Shown: piece by piece, positions 18,254 to 27,340 of the stretch
Layout: every line of letters starts with the position of its first letter
Numbering within the stretch: the stretch's first letter is position 1
NCBI RefSeq assembly: GCF_902506165.1
Contig: NZ_LR733817.1
Span: forward strand, 4,617,625 to 4,681,624
Origin: Bosea sp. 29B
GTDB taxonomy: Bacteria; Pseudomonadota; Alphaproteobacteria; Rhizobiales; Beijerinckiaceae
Length of the DNA: 64,000 nt
Direction of reading: 5' to 3'
Position numbers and translations under genes: made by a program
Notes under the pieces: model-generated
Databases searched by the model: none
Seen by the model: only the letters and a program-made list of their open reading frames with translations
What the model was told of the DNA's origin: nothing

Positions 18254-18928
18254 ATGAGCCAGTCCGAGCCGGACCGCGACGGCGAGCCGCTGAAGCTCAG
18301 GGAGCGGGCCTATGCCAGCTTCACCGAGCGGCTGCTCGCCCGCGAGATCCGGCCGGGCCAGTTCGTCACCCAGCGCGAGCTCGTCGCCATGACGGGCTTC
18401 CCGCTTGGCGCGATTCGCGAGCTGATCCCGCGGCTCGAGGCGGAAGGGCTGATCAAGACTGTGCCGCAGCGCGGCATGCAGGTCGCCCATGTCGATCTCA
18501 ACCTGATCCGCAACGCCTTCCAGTTCCGCCTCTTCCTCGAGAAGGAGGCGACGGCGGCCTATACGCGGACCGCGACCGACGAGGAGATTGCCGAGCAGCG
18601 CCAGCGCCATGAGGCGATCATCGGCCGGGCGCAGGCCGGTGGCGACGAGACGCTGATCGAGGATGCCGAGAATGTCGACCGGCTGATGCACGAGATGATC
18701 ATCGACCATCTCGACAACGACATCGTCAGCCAGGCCTTCCGCGTCACCTGGCTGAAGATCAGGCTGATCCGGCAATACGAGACGCGGATCCAGAACCACA
18801 TCCTGATCCCGGTGATGCAGGATCATCTCAAGATCATCGCCGCGATCGAATCGCGCGATCCCGAGGCGGCTGCGGCGGAGATGAGCGCGCATATCAACAA
18901 CGCCCGGACGAGGGCGATGAGCTACTGA
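18254..18928 (+). CDS. GntR-family (FadR/FCD type) regulator
   Basis: 224 aa. An N-terminal winged helix (residues 14-75, LLAREIRPGQFVTQRELVAMTGFPLGAIRE region) is followed by an all-helical FCD-type ligand domain. ATG at 18254 follows AGGAGGAA 10 bases after the aldolase stop. As part of the sugar operon it likely represses the importer or the TRAP genes and responds to a sugar acid. Confidence 0.9.
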   Translation: MSQSEPDRDGEPLKLRERAYASFTERLLAREIRPGQFVTQRELVAMTGFPLGAIRELIPRLEAEGLIKTVPQRGMQVAHVDLNLIRNAFQFRLFLEKEATAAYTRTATDEEIAEQRQRHEAIIGRAQAGGDETLIEDAENVDRLMHEMIIDHLDNDIVSQAFRVTWLKIRLIRQYETRIQNHILIPVMQDHLKIIAAIESRDPEAAAAEMSAHINNARTRAMSY

Positions 18929-19006
18929 CCAGCGATCAGGCGCCGATCGAGACCGAGGCGCCGGAACAGCGAGCCGGAAAACCGGCCGTTCAGGGAGGAG
19001 AACACG

Positions 19007-19999
19007 ATGACCAAGCTGACGAAACGGGCCTTTCTCGCCGGCTCCGCCGCGGCCGGCGGCATGATCGCGATGCCGAGCGTGCTGCGCGCACAGGCGACCG
19101 TGCTGCGCTGGGGCGAGATGCTGCCGACCACGCATCCGCAGGTGCAGATGGTCGACCGCATCGCCAAGGAGGTGAAGGAGAAGACCTCCGGCCGCGTCGA
19201 CATCCAGTCCTTCCCCGCCGGCCAGCTCGGTTCCGGCAAGGACATGATGGAATCGGTCGCCTCGGGCGCGCTGACCATGACGACCGACGGCGCCGCCGCG
19301 CTCGGCTCCTTCCTGCCGCAGCTCTCGGTGGTCGAGGCGCCCTATCTCTGGCGCGATCCCGCGCATATGGCCAAGGTCGCCAAGGCGCCGGTCTTCACCC
19401 AGATGAACGACGAGCTCGTCAAGAAGCGCGGCATGCGCATGGCTGCGGTGACCTATTACGGCAAGCGCCATCTGACGACAGGCTCGAAGGCCGTGAAGAG
19501 CGCCGCCGACGTCGCTGGTCTCAAGCTGCGCGTGCCGCCGGTCGACACTTTCCGCGCCATGGTCGAGGCCTGGGGCGCCAAGGCGACGCCGGTCAACTTC
19601 AACGAACTCTATCTGGCGCTGAGCCAGGGCGCGGTCGATGGCCAGGAGAACCCGCTGCCGACCATCCACAGCGCCAAATTGCAGGAGGTGCAGAAGCACC
19701 TGATCCTGACCGGCCACATCATCACGCCGCGCCTGATCATAGTGAACCAGGACTTCTGGAAAGGGCTGAAGGACGCCGACCGGACGATCCTGGAGGCGGC
19801 GATCGCCAATGGCGTCGCCTGGCAGGATGCCGAGCTGGCGAGCCAGGAGGGCAGCCTCGTCGCGACGCTGAAGGCTGCCGGGATGAGCGTCACCGAGCCG
19901 GACCTCGAAAGCTTCAGCAAGCCGGTGCTGGCGAGCCTGCCCAAGCAGTTCGAGAGCAAATGGGGCAAGGGCACCTGGGACGCGCTCGCAGCGCTTTAA
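19007..19999 (+). CDS. TRAP transporter solute-binding protein (DctP family)
   Basis: 330 aa with a leader containing KRAFLAGSAAAGG and cleavage near LRAQA (residue 31). The DctP fold shows the substrate-carboxylate Arg in GLKLRVPP (about residue 170) and NFNELYLALSQGAVDGQENP (about 200-220). TRAP proteins bind organic or sugar acids. It follows the GntR gene by 78 bases and has a GGGAGGAG ribosome site. Confidence 0.93.
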   Translation: MTKLTKRAFLAGSAAAGGMIAMPSVLRAQATVLRWGEMLPTTHPQVQMVDRIAKEVKEKTSGRVDIQSFPAGQLGSGKDMMESVASGALTMTTDGAAALGSFLPQLSVVEAPYLWRDPAHMAKVAKAPVFTQMNDELVKKRGMRMAAVTYYGKRHLTTGSKAVKSAADVAGLKLRVPPVDTFRAMVEAWGAKATPVNFNELYLALSQGAVDGQENPLPTIHSAKLQEVQKHLILTGHIITPRLIIVNQDFWKGLKDADRTILEAAIANGVAWQDAELASQEGSLVATLKAAGMSVTEPDLESFSKPVLASLPKQFESKWGKGTWDALAAL

Positions 20000-20019
20000 G
20001 CGGGCATCGGTCAGCACCC

Positions 20020-20117
20020 GTCATGGTCGGGCTTGTCCCGACCATCCACGTCTTCGTTTCACTGATCGTATGCGGTGTTCAAGACGTGGATGCTCGCCAC
20101 AAGGGCGAGCATGACGG
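20020..20117. repeat. Cloverleaf intergenic repeat, copy B
   Basis: Closing stem CGTCAT/ATGACG (extended to CCGTCAT/ATGACGG), arm 1 GGTCGGG/CCCGACC, arm 2 ATCCACGTCTT/AAGACGTGGAT with a longer tip than copy A, arm 3 GCTCGCC/GGCGAGC. It begins 20 bases after the dctP stop and ends 46 bases before the dctQ start. Confidence 0.94.
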
Positions 20118-20163
20118 CAGTGCGTTGGCCTTTTTATCATCTGACATCAGGGCTTGCTGTCCC

Positions 20164-20661
20164 GTGAAATCCCTCGTCTCCCTCTCCGATCGCCTGGTTC
20201 GCGCCGCCGCTGTCGGCCTCTTGCTGGCGCTGCTCATCGCAGTCCTGCTCGGCGTTGCCTCGCGCCAGCTCAATGCCCCGCTCGCCTGGACCGATGAGCT
20301 GGCGCAATACCTGCTGGTCTGGACCGGCTTCGTCGGCTGGATCATCGCGGCGCGGAGACGCTCGCATATCCGCATTACCGTCTTTGCTGACCTGCTGCCG
20401 AAGCCGGCCGGGCGTCTGCTGGAAATCGTGACGCAAGCCGCGATCATCCTCTTCGCCGCGATCCTGAGCTGCTATTCCTTCGGGCTGATCGAGCGGACCT
20501 GGGACGTCGAGTCGATCGCGCTGCCGGTGTCGAGCGCGGCGCTCTACGTGGTGATGCCCCTCGCCGGCCTCGCCCTCATCCTGCAGGCACTGGCCGAGAT
20601 CGGCGACGTTGTCGCCGGCCGCAAGGTCGAGGCCGCCGAACCGGGGACCCAGCCGCTATGA
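20164..20661 (+). CDS. TRAP transporter small permease (DctQ)
   Basis: 165 aa with four membrane helices and the conserved WTDELAQYLLVWTGFVG segment (about residues 36-52) after the first helix. The start is probably GTG at 20164, which gives the expected MKSLVSLSDRLVRAAA N-terminus; the open frame upstream runs through the repeat element and is not coding. Its stop overlaps dctM by 4 bases. Confidence 0.88.
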   Translation: MKSLVSLSDRLVRAAAVGLLLALLIAVLLGVASRQLNAPLAWTDELAQYLLVWTGFVGWIIAARRRSHIRITVFADLLPKPAGRLLEIVTQAAIILFAAILSCYSFGLIERTWDVESIALPVSSAALYVVMPLAGLALILQALAEIGDVVAGRKVEAAEPGTQPL

Positions 20662-21944
20662 GCACCCTGATGCTGCAGATCCTGCCGGTCTGGTTCATCG
20701 CGCTGCTGATGGGTGTGCCACTCTTCGTCTCGATGGGGCTGGCAGCGATCGCCTTCGCCTATTTCGGCGGCTTCCCGCTCGGCATCGTTCCGCAGAAGAT
20801 CGCGCAATCCGCCAATTCCTTCCCGCTGCTGGCGGCGCCGCTCTTCATCCTGATGGGCAACATCATGAATTCGGCGGGGATCACCGACCGGATCTTCGCC
20901 TTCGCCACAGCCTGCGTCGGCTGGCTGCGCGGCGGCCTCTGCCATGCCAACATCCTCGCCAGCGTGATCTTCGCCGGCATGTCGGGCTCGGCCGTGGCCG
21001 ATGCCGGCGGTGTCGGCACGCTCGAGATCAAGGCGATGCAGGACGAGGGCTATGATCCCGAGACGGCGGCGGCAATTACTGCCGCTTCCGCGACGATCGG
21101 GCCGATCATCCCGCCCTCGCTGCCGATGGTGATCTACGGTGTTTCCGCTGACGTCTCGATCGGCGGGCTCTTTCTCGCCGGTGTCATCCCCGGCCTGCTG
21201 ATGGCCGGCGCGCTGATGGCGATGGTGGTCTATGTCGCGGGGAAGCGCGACCTGCCGCGCCATCCTTTCCCCGGCATGGCCCAGCTCTGGATCGCCTACA
21301 AGGAAGCGCATTGGGCGCTGATGACGCCCGTCATCCTGTTCGGCGGGATGATGGCCGGCATCTTCACGCCGACGGAAGCGGCTGCGGTCGCGACCGCCTA
21401 TGCGATCGTGCTCGGCCTCTTCGTCTACAAGAGCTTTTCGCTGAACGACCTGCCCGAGCTGGTGGTGCAGACGGTCGAGACCACCGGCGTCGTGCTGGCG
21501 CTGGTGATGAGCGCGGCGGCGCTCGGCTGGTGCCTGTCGATCTCGCGCATCCCGCAGACGGTGGGGCCGATGCTGGTCGACCTCGCCGGCAATCCGCTGA
21601 TCTTCCTGCTGATCGTCAACCTGCTGCTGCTCTTCGTCGGCTGCTTCATGGAAGCGTTGGCGGCGATGCTGATCCTGATCCCGATCCTGACGCCGGCGGC
21701 GGCGCAGTTCGGCATCGACCCGATCCAGTTCGGCTTGATCTTCGTGCTCAACCTGATGATCGGCACGATCACGCCGCCGGTCGGCGTCGTGTTGTTCGTA
21801 ACGTCGAAGATCGCCAAGATCTCGTTCGAGGCGATGTCGCGGGCGATCGTGCCCTGGCTGTTACCGCTGTTGGCGGTGCTCGCCGCGATCACGCTCTGGC
21901 CGCCGCTGACGACCTGGCTGCCGAACCTCGTGCTCGGCAAGTGA
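20658..21944 (+). CDS. TRAP transporter large permease (DctM)
   Basis: 428 aa, 12-helix subunit that carries out Na+-coupled transport. Family motifs: FPLLAAPLFILMGNIMN (about 55-71), FAGMSGSAVADAGGVGTLEI (about 109-128) and the PTEAAAVATAYAI segment (about 235). Coupled to dctQ by an ATGA overlap; its end is convergent with the SIS gene 7 bases away. Confidence 0.95.
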   Translation: MSTLMLQILPVWFIALLMGVPLFVSMGLAAIAFAYFGGFPLGIVPQKIAQSANSFPLLAAPLFILMGNIMNSAGITDRIFAFATACVGWLRGGLCHANILASVIFAGMSGSAVADAGGVGTLEIKAMQDEGYDPETAAAITAASATIGPIIPPSLPMVIYGVSADVSIGGLFLAGVIPGLLMAGALMAMVVYVAGKRDLPRHPFPGMAQLWIAYKEAHWALMTPVILFGGMMAGIFTPTEAAAVATAYAIVLGLFVYKSFSLNDLPELVVQTVETTGVVLALVMSAAALGWCLSISRIPQTVGPMLVDLAGNPLIFLLIVNLLLLFVGCFMEALAAMLILIPILTPAAAQFGIDPIQFGLIFVLNLMIGTITPPVGVVLFVTSKIAKISFEAMSRAIVPWLLPLLAVLAAITLWPPLTTWLPNLVLGK

Positions 21945-21951
21945 GATCGGC

Positions 21952-22977
21952 TCAGACTGTCTGCGTCACCTTGGAAAGGTGGGGCGGACGGTCGGGATCG
22001 AGGCCGCGGCTCTGCGCGAGCGCCGCGAGAGCACCATAGAAGGCACGGACCTGTGCCAGTGGCAGCAAGGCGGCCGGCAGATCAGGCGGCAGCGGCAGGC
22101 TCTCTCCCACGCCAGGACCACCGCTGGCATAGCGCAGATCGGCGCCGAGCCGGGCGAATGCTGCAGCCGCCGCGCGGACGCTTTCGCTGCCCTCGTCGCC
22201 CGGATCGAGTGCGAGTGCCGGGAAGCCCGGACCGACCAGCGCAAGCGGGCCATGCAGCACCTCGGCAGCGCTGAAGGCCTCGGCATGGATGCGGCAGGTT
22301 TCCTTGAACTTGAGCGCGATCTCCTGGGCGATGCCGAAGGAAAGCCCCCGGCCGATCACATAGAGGCTGCTGGCCTCGCGCCAGGAGAGCAGGGCCGGCG
22401 TCCAGTCGCAGCGCCCGGCGGCGTCGAGCGCCTCGGGCGCCTGCGTGAGGGCAGTGTTCAGGGCTTCGTCCTGTGCCCACTCCGCCGTCAGATGCAGGAA
22501 GGCGAAGCAGGTGGCGAGGAAGCTCTTGGTTGCGGCGACGCTCCGTTCTGCGCCGGCCCGCAGCGGCACGAGCACATCGACCATGCCGGCGAGCGGCGAG
22601 GCCTCGTCGTTGACGAAGCCGACGACGAGCGCGCCGGCCCGCTTCGCTGCCTCGGTCAGCAGCAAGGCATCGGGGCTGCGGCCGGATTGCGAGGCGGCGA
22701 TGAACACGGCGCGGGAGAGGTCGAGCTCGCCGCCATAGACCGAGGCGAGGCTGGGGCCGAGAGAGGCGACGGGCAGGCCGAGCGTGCGCTCGATCAGATA
22801 TTTGCCATAGGTCGCGGCATGGTCGGAGGAGCCGCGCGCGCAGGTCGCGACGAAGGCCGGGCGCTTGATGCGCAGGCGCGCAACGAGATCGGCGATGACT
22901 GCGCCATTCTCCGCGTGCTGGCGGCGTGCGACGGCGGCGGCTTCGGCCGCCTCGCGAGTGAGCAGGGCTTCAACCAT
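21952..22977 (-). CDS. Double-SIS sugar-phosphate isomerase/deaminase/deglycase (NagB-II/FrlB-like)
   Basis: 341 aa with two SIS folds: CARGSSDHAATYGKYLIER (about 45-63), AASQSGRSPDALL (about 92-104), and ERSVAATKSFLA (about 142-153) in the first half, and YVIGRGLSFGIAQEIALKFKE (about 203-223) in the second. No N-terminal glutaminase domain, so it is not GlmS. Such stand-alone proteins deaminate glucosamine-6-P or split Amadori sugar phosphates. ATG at 22977 overlaps the kinase stop; the frame upstream is non-coding. Confidence 0.86.
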   Translation of the reverse strand: MVEALLTREAAEAAAVARRQHAENGAVIADLVARLRIKRPAFVATCARGSSDHAATYGKYLIERTLGLPVASLGPSLASVYGGELDLSRAVFIAASQSGRSPDALLLTEAAKRAGALVVGFVNDEASPLAGMVDVLVPLRAGAERSVAATKSFLATCFAFLHLTAEWAQDEALNTALTQAPEALDAAGRCDWTPALLSWREASSLYVIGRGLSFGIAQEIALKFKETCRIHAEAFSAAEVLHGPLALVGPGFPALALDPGDEGSESVRAAAAAFARLGADLRYASGGPGVGESLPLPPDLPAALLPLAQVRAFYGALAALAQSRGLDPDRPPHLSKVTQTV

Positions 22978-23929
22978 GGCGGCGCAGGGGCTCTTCAAGC
23001 AGTTGGTCGGCGATACGGGCGACCTGGCGCGGATCGAGCACATGGCCGGCGCCGCCGACACTCTGGACCGAGAGCGTACCACAGGCGATGCCTTCGGCGA
23101 GGGCGCGTTCGGGGGAGCTTCCACCGAGCCAGGCCGCGAGGAAGCCGGCGTTGAAGGCATCGCCCGCACCGGTGGTGTCGAGCACGCCCTGGCAAGGCGC
23201 GGCCGGGAGCGCGAGGCTCTCCCGGCCCTCGTAGAGGCGGGCGCCGTCGCCGCCATCCTTGATCACGACCATCGCGAAGTGCTGGGCGAGTCGCCGGCCG
23301 GCGGTGTCGAGATCGTCGCAATCGGCGATCGCACGCGCTTCGGAGGCGTTCGGCAGGAAGATGTCGACGCCGTTGCAGAGTGCGACGAGCTCGGGCGAGC
23401 GGATCAGCGCATCGTCCCAGCTCGGGTCGAGCGAGACGGTGAGGCCGTGATGCCTGGCATCGGTCACCAGATGCGGAATCTCGGCCAAGGTCGCGAATTC
23501 GGCGATGTGGAGATGGGCCGCGCGGACATCGCCGAGTGCGGTGGGGAGCGTTGCCGGGCGAGCCGGTCCGGCGCGGCGGGAGAGGAAGGCGCGCTCGCCA
23601 TCCTGCACCATCGCGACGGTGAGCTGTGGGCCGGCATCGGCCGCGCGCTCCAGGAAGGTGAGCTCGACGCCACTGCGGCCGAGCGCCGGCAGGAGTGATT
23701 GCGAAAGCGGGTCTTCTCCGAGGCGCGCCAGCAGGGCAGCGGGCCGCCCGAGCCCGACGAGATGGGCTGCGGTGATGAAGCCGCCGCCTCCAGGCACGAT
23801 CGCGACATCGTCGGCGAAACGTTCCTCGCCGAGGCGCGGCATCGCGTTGAGCCCGCGGAAGACGAGGTCGCAATAGAGCCGGCCGGTGCTGAGCACGAGC
23901 CCGTCCGGTCGTGGCCGTCGCGAGGTCAC
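22970..23929 (-). CDS. PfkB-family sugar kinase
   Basis: 319 aa ribokinase fold. N-terminal signature GGGGFITAAHLVGLGRPAALL (shown in part, about 36-56) and C-terminal ATP/anion-hole motif DTTGAGDAFNAGFLAAWL (about 250-267) with the catalytic Asp. The start is most likely GTG at 23929, overlapping the ATPase stop by 4 bases (GTGA). It would phosphorylate the imported sugar before the SIS enzyme acts. Confidence 0.88.
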   Translation of the reverse strand: MTSRRPRPDGLVLSTGRLYCDLVFRGLNAMPRLGEERFADDVAIVPGGGGFITAAHLVGLGRPAALLARLGEDPLSQSLLPALGRSGVELTFLERAADAGPQLTVAMVQDGERAFLSRRAGPARPATLPTALGDVRAAHLHIAEFATLAEIPHLVTDARHHGLTVSLDPSWDDALIRSPELVALCNGVDIFLPNASEARAIADCDDLDTAGRRLAQHFAMVVIKDGGDGARLYEGRESLALPAAPCQGVLDTTGAGDAFNAGFLAAWLGGSSPERALAEGIACGTLSVQSVGGAGHVLDPRQVARIADQLLEEPLRRHG

Positions 23930-24981
23930 AGAGCGCGCTCGCTCTTGGCGTCGAACAGGCGCAAGCCCGAGGCCGAGGCGCCCAGCCTGACGGCGCTGCC
24001 GACGGCCGGCGGGTTCTTGGCCGGGGCCGAGGCGAGCAGCAGCCCGCCTTCGGCCTCGACATGGACGAAGGTCTCGGGGCCCAGCGGCTCGACCACGGCC
24101 ACCGTGCCAGTGAGGGTGAGGTCGGCGGCTTCGCCTTCGCCCAGTACGCGCAGCTCCTGCGGCCGGACGCCGACGAGGATATCGGCCGGGAGCGCAGCGG
24201 ACCATGCCAGCGGGGTCTCGCCGAGTTGCAGCGTGCCGTGGGCAGCTTTCGCAGGCATGATGTTCATCGTCGGCGAGCCGATGAAGCGGGCGGTGAAGAC
24301 ATCGGCCGGCTTCTCGTAGAGCTCCATCGGCGCGCCGACCTGGAGGATATGGCCGTCGCGCATCACCACGATCCGGTCGGCCAGCGTCATCGCCTCGACC
24401 TGGTCATGGGTGACGAAGACGATGGTGGTGCCCAGCCGCTGATGCAGGCGCTTGATCTCGAGCCGCATCTGCGCGCGCAATTGCGCGTCGAGATTGGAGA
24501 GCGGCTCGTCGAACAGGAAGACGGCGGGGTCGCGCACCATGGCGCGGCCGATGGCGACGCGCTGGCGCTGGCCGCCGGAGAGAGCGGAGGGGCGGCGTTC
24601 CAGCAGCTTGGTCAGACCGAGCACCTCGCCGACCTCCTCGACCCGCTTGCGCTTGGCTGCCTTGTCGAGCTTGGACGTGTAGAGGCCGAAGGCGATGTTC
24701 TCGGCGACGCTCATATGCGGGTAGATCGCATAGTTCTGGAACACCATGGCGATGTTCCGCTCTTTCGGCTCGAGCCGGTTCACGATGCGCCCGCCGATCG
24801 CGATCGTGCCGTCGTTGATCTCCTCGAGGCCGGCGATCATGCGCAGGGTCGTCGACTTGCCGCAGCCGGAAGGGCCGACGAAGACGACGAACTCGCCATC
24901 CTGGATATCGAGGTCGATGCTATGAACGACCTGCGTCGTGCCATAGCGCTTGACCAGTTTCTCGATCGCGATCCCGGCCAT
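23926..24981 (-). CDS. CUT1 ABC importer ATP-binding protein (UgpC/MalK/MsmX type)
   Basis: 351 aa. Walker A GPSGCGKSTT (37-46), Q-loop, signature LSGGQRQRVAIGRAM (about 134-148), Walker B AVFLFDEPLSNLD (about 154-166), H-loop VTHDQVEAM, then a C-terminal regulatory OB/TOBE region (about 235-350). It energises the permeases encoded upstream in the same operon and, being of the promiscuous type, may also serve the ATPase-less importer at 14067-17295. Coupled by overlaps on both sides. Confidence 0.95.
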   Translation of the reverse strand: MAGIAIEKLVKRYGTTQVVHSIDLDIQDGEFVVFVGPSGCGKSTTLRMIAGLEEINDGTIAIGGRIVNRLEPKERNIAMVFQNYAIYPHMSVAENIAFGLYTSKLDKAAKRKRVEEVGEVLGLTKLLERRPSALSGGQRQRVAIGRAMVRDPAVFLFDEPLSNLDAQLRAQMRLEIKRLHQRLGTTIVFVTHDQVEAMTLADRIVVMRDGHILQVGAPMELYEKPADVFTARFIGSPTMNIMPAKAAHGTLQLGETPLAWSAALPADILVGVRPQELRVLGEGEAADLTLTGTVAVVEPLGPETFVHVEAEGGLLLASAPAKNPPAVGSAVRLGASASGLRLFDAKSERAL

Positions 24982-26507
24982 CAGGCGGCTCCTGCAAGGG
25001 CGGTGAAGGCGTCATCCAGTTCGCGGCGGGCTGCGTCCTCGCGCGCGGTGATCACGGCTGCAGCATCCTCGGCTGCGGCGAGTTCGGCGCGATAGCCCGC
25101 AAGGGCCTCGCCGAGGACTTTCGGGCCCGGCCCGCCGAAGCGCTCGCGCAGGGCGACGAAGTTCTCGGGCGAGACGGCGATGGCGAAGTCCTCGCGGCTG
25201 AGAGCAGGCTCGCGGCCGGCGGCGTGGCGGAAGGCGTCGAGGAAGGGCGCGTAGCCATCGCGCGGCAGGTCAGCATCTGCGGCGACGACGGCCCGGGCAA
25301 CCGCCGAGGCGACCTCATGCGCTGCCCGGAAGGAGAGGCCTTCCTTGCGCACCAGCGTGTCGGCGAGCTCGGTTATGGTGATGCAGGAGCGCCGGATCGT
25401 CTCGGCGACGCGGCGGCTGTCGACCGAGAGCGCCGGCAGCAGCGCCGCGAGCAGCTTGAGCACGCGCCCGCCGCTCTCGAAGGTCTGGTAGCCGGCCTCC
25501 TGGGTCTCGCCCTCCGAGTCGTTCATGTCGGTGAACGGCGTGTTGTGGACGATGTCGCGGACCATGCGGGCGCGGCTGACGCTCTGCGAGGCGAGATGGC
25601 GCAGATGCTCGATCGGTACGGGATTGCGCTTCTGCGGCATGATCGAGGAGATCTGCACGAAGGCGTTGGGGACGTAGACTTGGCCGACCTCGAAGGCGGT
25701 CCAGAACTGCAGGTCCTGGATCAGCCGGCCGAGATGCAGGAAGACGAGCTCGACCGCGCCGAAGATGCCGGTGACGTAGTCGACCGCGGCGATGCAGCCA
25801 TAGGAGTTCTGCAGCGGTGCCTTGAAGCCGAGGAGATGGGCGGTGCGGTGCCGGTCGAGCGGGAAGCCGGAGGTGGTGATCGCCGCGGCCCCGAGCGGGC
25901 AGAGATCGAGCAATTCGCGTGCCTGCACCAGGCGCCGATGGTCGCGCAGCATCACCTCGATCGCGGCTGAGAGGTAATGGCCGAGCGTCGAGGGCTGGGC
26001 CGGCTGGCCATGGGTATAGGCGACGATCAGGGTTTCCTTCTCGCGCTCGGCCAGCATCAAGGCGGCGGCGATCAGGGAGCGTAGCTGGGCGGCGAGTCTG
26101 TCGAGCCTCGGCTTCAGCGCCAGCTTGAACAGTGTGTGCTCGATGTCATTGCGCGAGCGGCCGGTGTGCAGGCGGCCATTGTCGTCGGGCTTCAGGCGCT
26201 TGCGCAGCTCGGCCTCGACCAGGAAGAAATAGTCCTCGACCTCGCCGGTATAGGTCAGCGTCGCAGGGTCGATCTCGCGTTCGATCTCGATCAGGGCGCG
26301 GGCGATGCTGGACGCGGTCTCGCGGGAGAGGATGCCGGTCTCGGCCAGCATGACGAGATGGGCGCGGTCGACGGCACGGAAGCCCGCCACGTGATGTGTC
26401 TTCACTGCGTCGAAGAGTGGACGCAGTACCGTCTCCTTGTAGACGGGATCGGGGAAGACGGAGTTGTCGCTGCTGCGTGGATCGGTGTGGGCGGTCATCG
26501 TGTTCAT
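24981..26507 (-). CDS. Argininosuccinate lyase-family enzyme inside a sugar-import operon
   Basis: 508 aa of the fumarase/aspartase superfamily. GRLHTGRSRNDIEHT (about 112-126), YTHGQPAQPSTLGHYL (about 167-182) with the general-acid His, and the catalytic loop SSIMPQKRNP (about 289-298) with Ser are intact. Members eliminate fumarate from N-substituted aspartates. It is longer than ArgH (about 460 aa) and lies between permease and ATPase genes with overlaps of 4 and 1 bases, so a role in arginine synthesis is unlikely; cleavage of an N-succinyl/aspartyl adduct of an imported compound is an inference. Confidence 0.85.
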   Translation of the reverse strand: MNTMTAHTDPRSSDNSVFPDPVYKETVLRPLFDAVKTHHVAGFRAVDRAHLVMLAETGILSRETASSIARALIEIEREIDPATLTYTGEVEDYFFLVEAELRKRLKPDDNGRLHTGRSRNDIEHTLFKLALKPRLDRLAAQLRSLIAAALMLAEREKETLIVAYTHGQPAQPSTLGHYLSAAIEVMLRDHRRLVQARELLDLCPLGAAAITTSGFPLDRHRTAHLLGFKAPLQNSYGCIAAVDYVTGIFGAVELVFLHLGRLIQDLQFWTAFEVGQVYVPNAFVQISSIMPQKRNPVPIEHLRHLASQSVSRARMVRDIVHNTPFTDMNDSEGETQEAGYQTFESGGRVLKLLAALLPALSVDSRRVAETIRRSCITITELADTLVRKEGLSFRAAHEVASAVARAVVAADADLPRDGYAPFLDAFRHAAGREPALSREDFAIAVSPENFVALRERFGGPGPKVLGEALAGYRAELAAAEDAAAVITAREDAARRELDDAFTALAGAA

Positions 26508-27340
26508 CCCTTGAGCCCGGCGAGCACGACCCCGCGGACGATGTAGCGCTGCAGCAGCAGAAAGATGGCGAGCGTCGGCAGCGTCGCGAGCGCGGCGCCG
26601 GTCATGATCAGCTCCCACTGGATCTGCGATTCGACGGCGAAGGAGGCGAGCCCGACCGGGAGCGTGTAGAGTTCCTTACTGGTGGTGACGATCAGCGGCC
26701 AGATGAAGGCGGTCCAGTTGCTGAGGAAGGTGAAGATCGCCAGTGCCGAGAGCGCCGGCGTCACCAGCGGCAGGGCGATGCGCCAGAAGATCGTGAACTC
26801 GTTGAGTCCGTCGACGCGCGCCGCCTCCAGGAAGTCGGTCGGCACCGTCTCGAAGAACTGCTTCATCAGGAAGGTGCCGAAGGCCGTCATCATGCCCGGG
26901 AACATGATGCCCCAGTAGCTGTCGAGCCAGCCGAAGTTCTTGGCCATGACGTACCAGGGGATGACCAGCATCTCGGTCGGGATCATCAGCGTCGAGAGGA
27001 TCGCCAGGAAGACGAGATAACGGCCGCGGAACTGGAACTTGGCGAGCGTGTAGCCGACCAGGCTGTCGAAGAAGACGTTCGACAGGGTGACGATCGTCGC
27101 GATCGCCAGCGAATTCCAGAACCAGCGCAGGAAGCGCCCGTCCGAGAGCACGGTCCGGTAGTTGTCGAGCGTCGGCGCCGCCGGGATCAGCCGGAGATCG
27201 TAGATGTCGGCCGAGTCCTTCAGCGAGGTCGAGAACATGAAGAGCAGCGGCGTCAGCATCAAAAGGCCGCCGGCGAGCAGCAGCAGCCAGGCGACGACGC
27301 GGCCGGGCGCGAAGCGGGGGGAGAGGGTGGCGTCGGTCAT
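26504..27340 (-). CDS. ABC sugar importer permease (MalG/UgpE type)
   Basis: 278 aa, six helices; EAA loop DFLEAARVDGLNEFTIFWRI (about 176-195) and C-terminal end VRGVVLAGLKG. The ATG at 27340 overlaps the preceding permease stop by one base; a TTG three bases earlier is less likely. The stop overlaps the lyase start (ATGA). Confidence 0.93.
   Translation of the reverse strand: MTDATLSPRFAPGRVVAWLLLLAGGLLMLTPLLFMFSTSLKDSADIYDLRLIPAAPTLDNYRTVLSDGRFLRWFWNSLAIATIVTLSNVFFDSLVGYTLAKFQFRGRYLVFLAILSTLMIPTEMLVIPWYVMAKNFGWLDSYWGIMFPGMMTAFGTFLMKQFFETVPTDFLEAARVDGLNEFTIFWRIALPLVTPALSALAIFTFLSNWTAFIWPLIVTTSKELYTLPVGLASFAVESQIQWELIMTGAALATLPTLAIFLLLQRYIVRGVVLAGLKG

Noticed and set aside
19960..20163. N-terminal extension of DctQ through the repeat (peptide with VGLVPTIHV)
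   Set aside because: This peptide is a translation of the cloverleaf repeat and recurs at 46684-46790 in other contexts; the DctQ family starts at the GTG at 20164.
17347..21944. Reading the DapA-like enzyme plus TRAP genes as a sialic acid (NanA/SiaPQM) system
   Set aside because: The aldolase has FGTTGE and LYHIPS rather than a clear NanA pattern, no NanE/NanK is adjacent, and DctP proteins bind many acids. Not supportable from sequence alone.
21952..23929. Naming the SIS and PfkB genes frlB and frlD
   Set aside because: Both fit, but NagB-II deaminases and other PfkB kinases fit equally; the substrate is not determined by visible residues.
24981..26507. Naming the lyase argH
   Set aside because: Motifs fit the superfamily, but operon context and the longer length argue against biosynthetic ArgH; symbol left blank.
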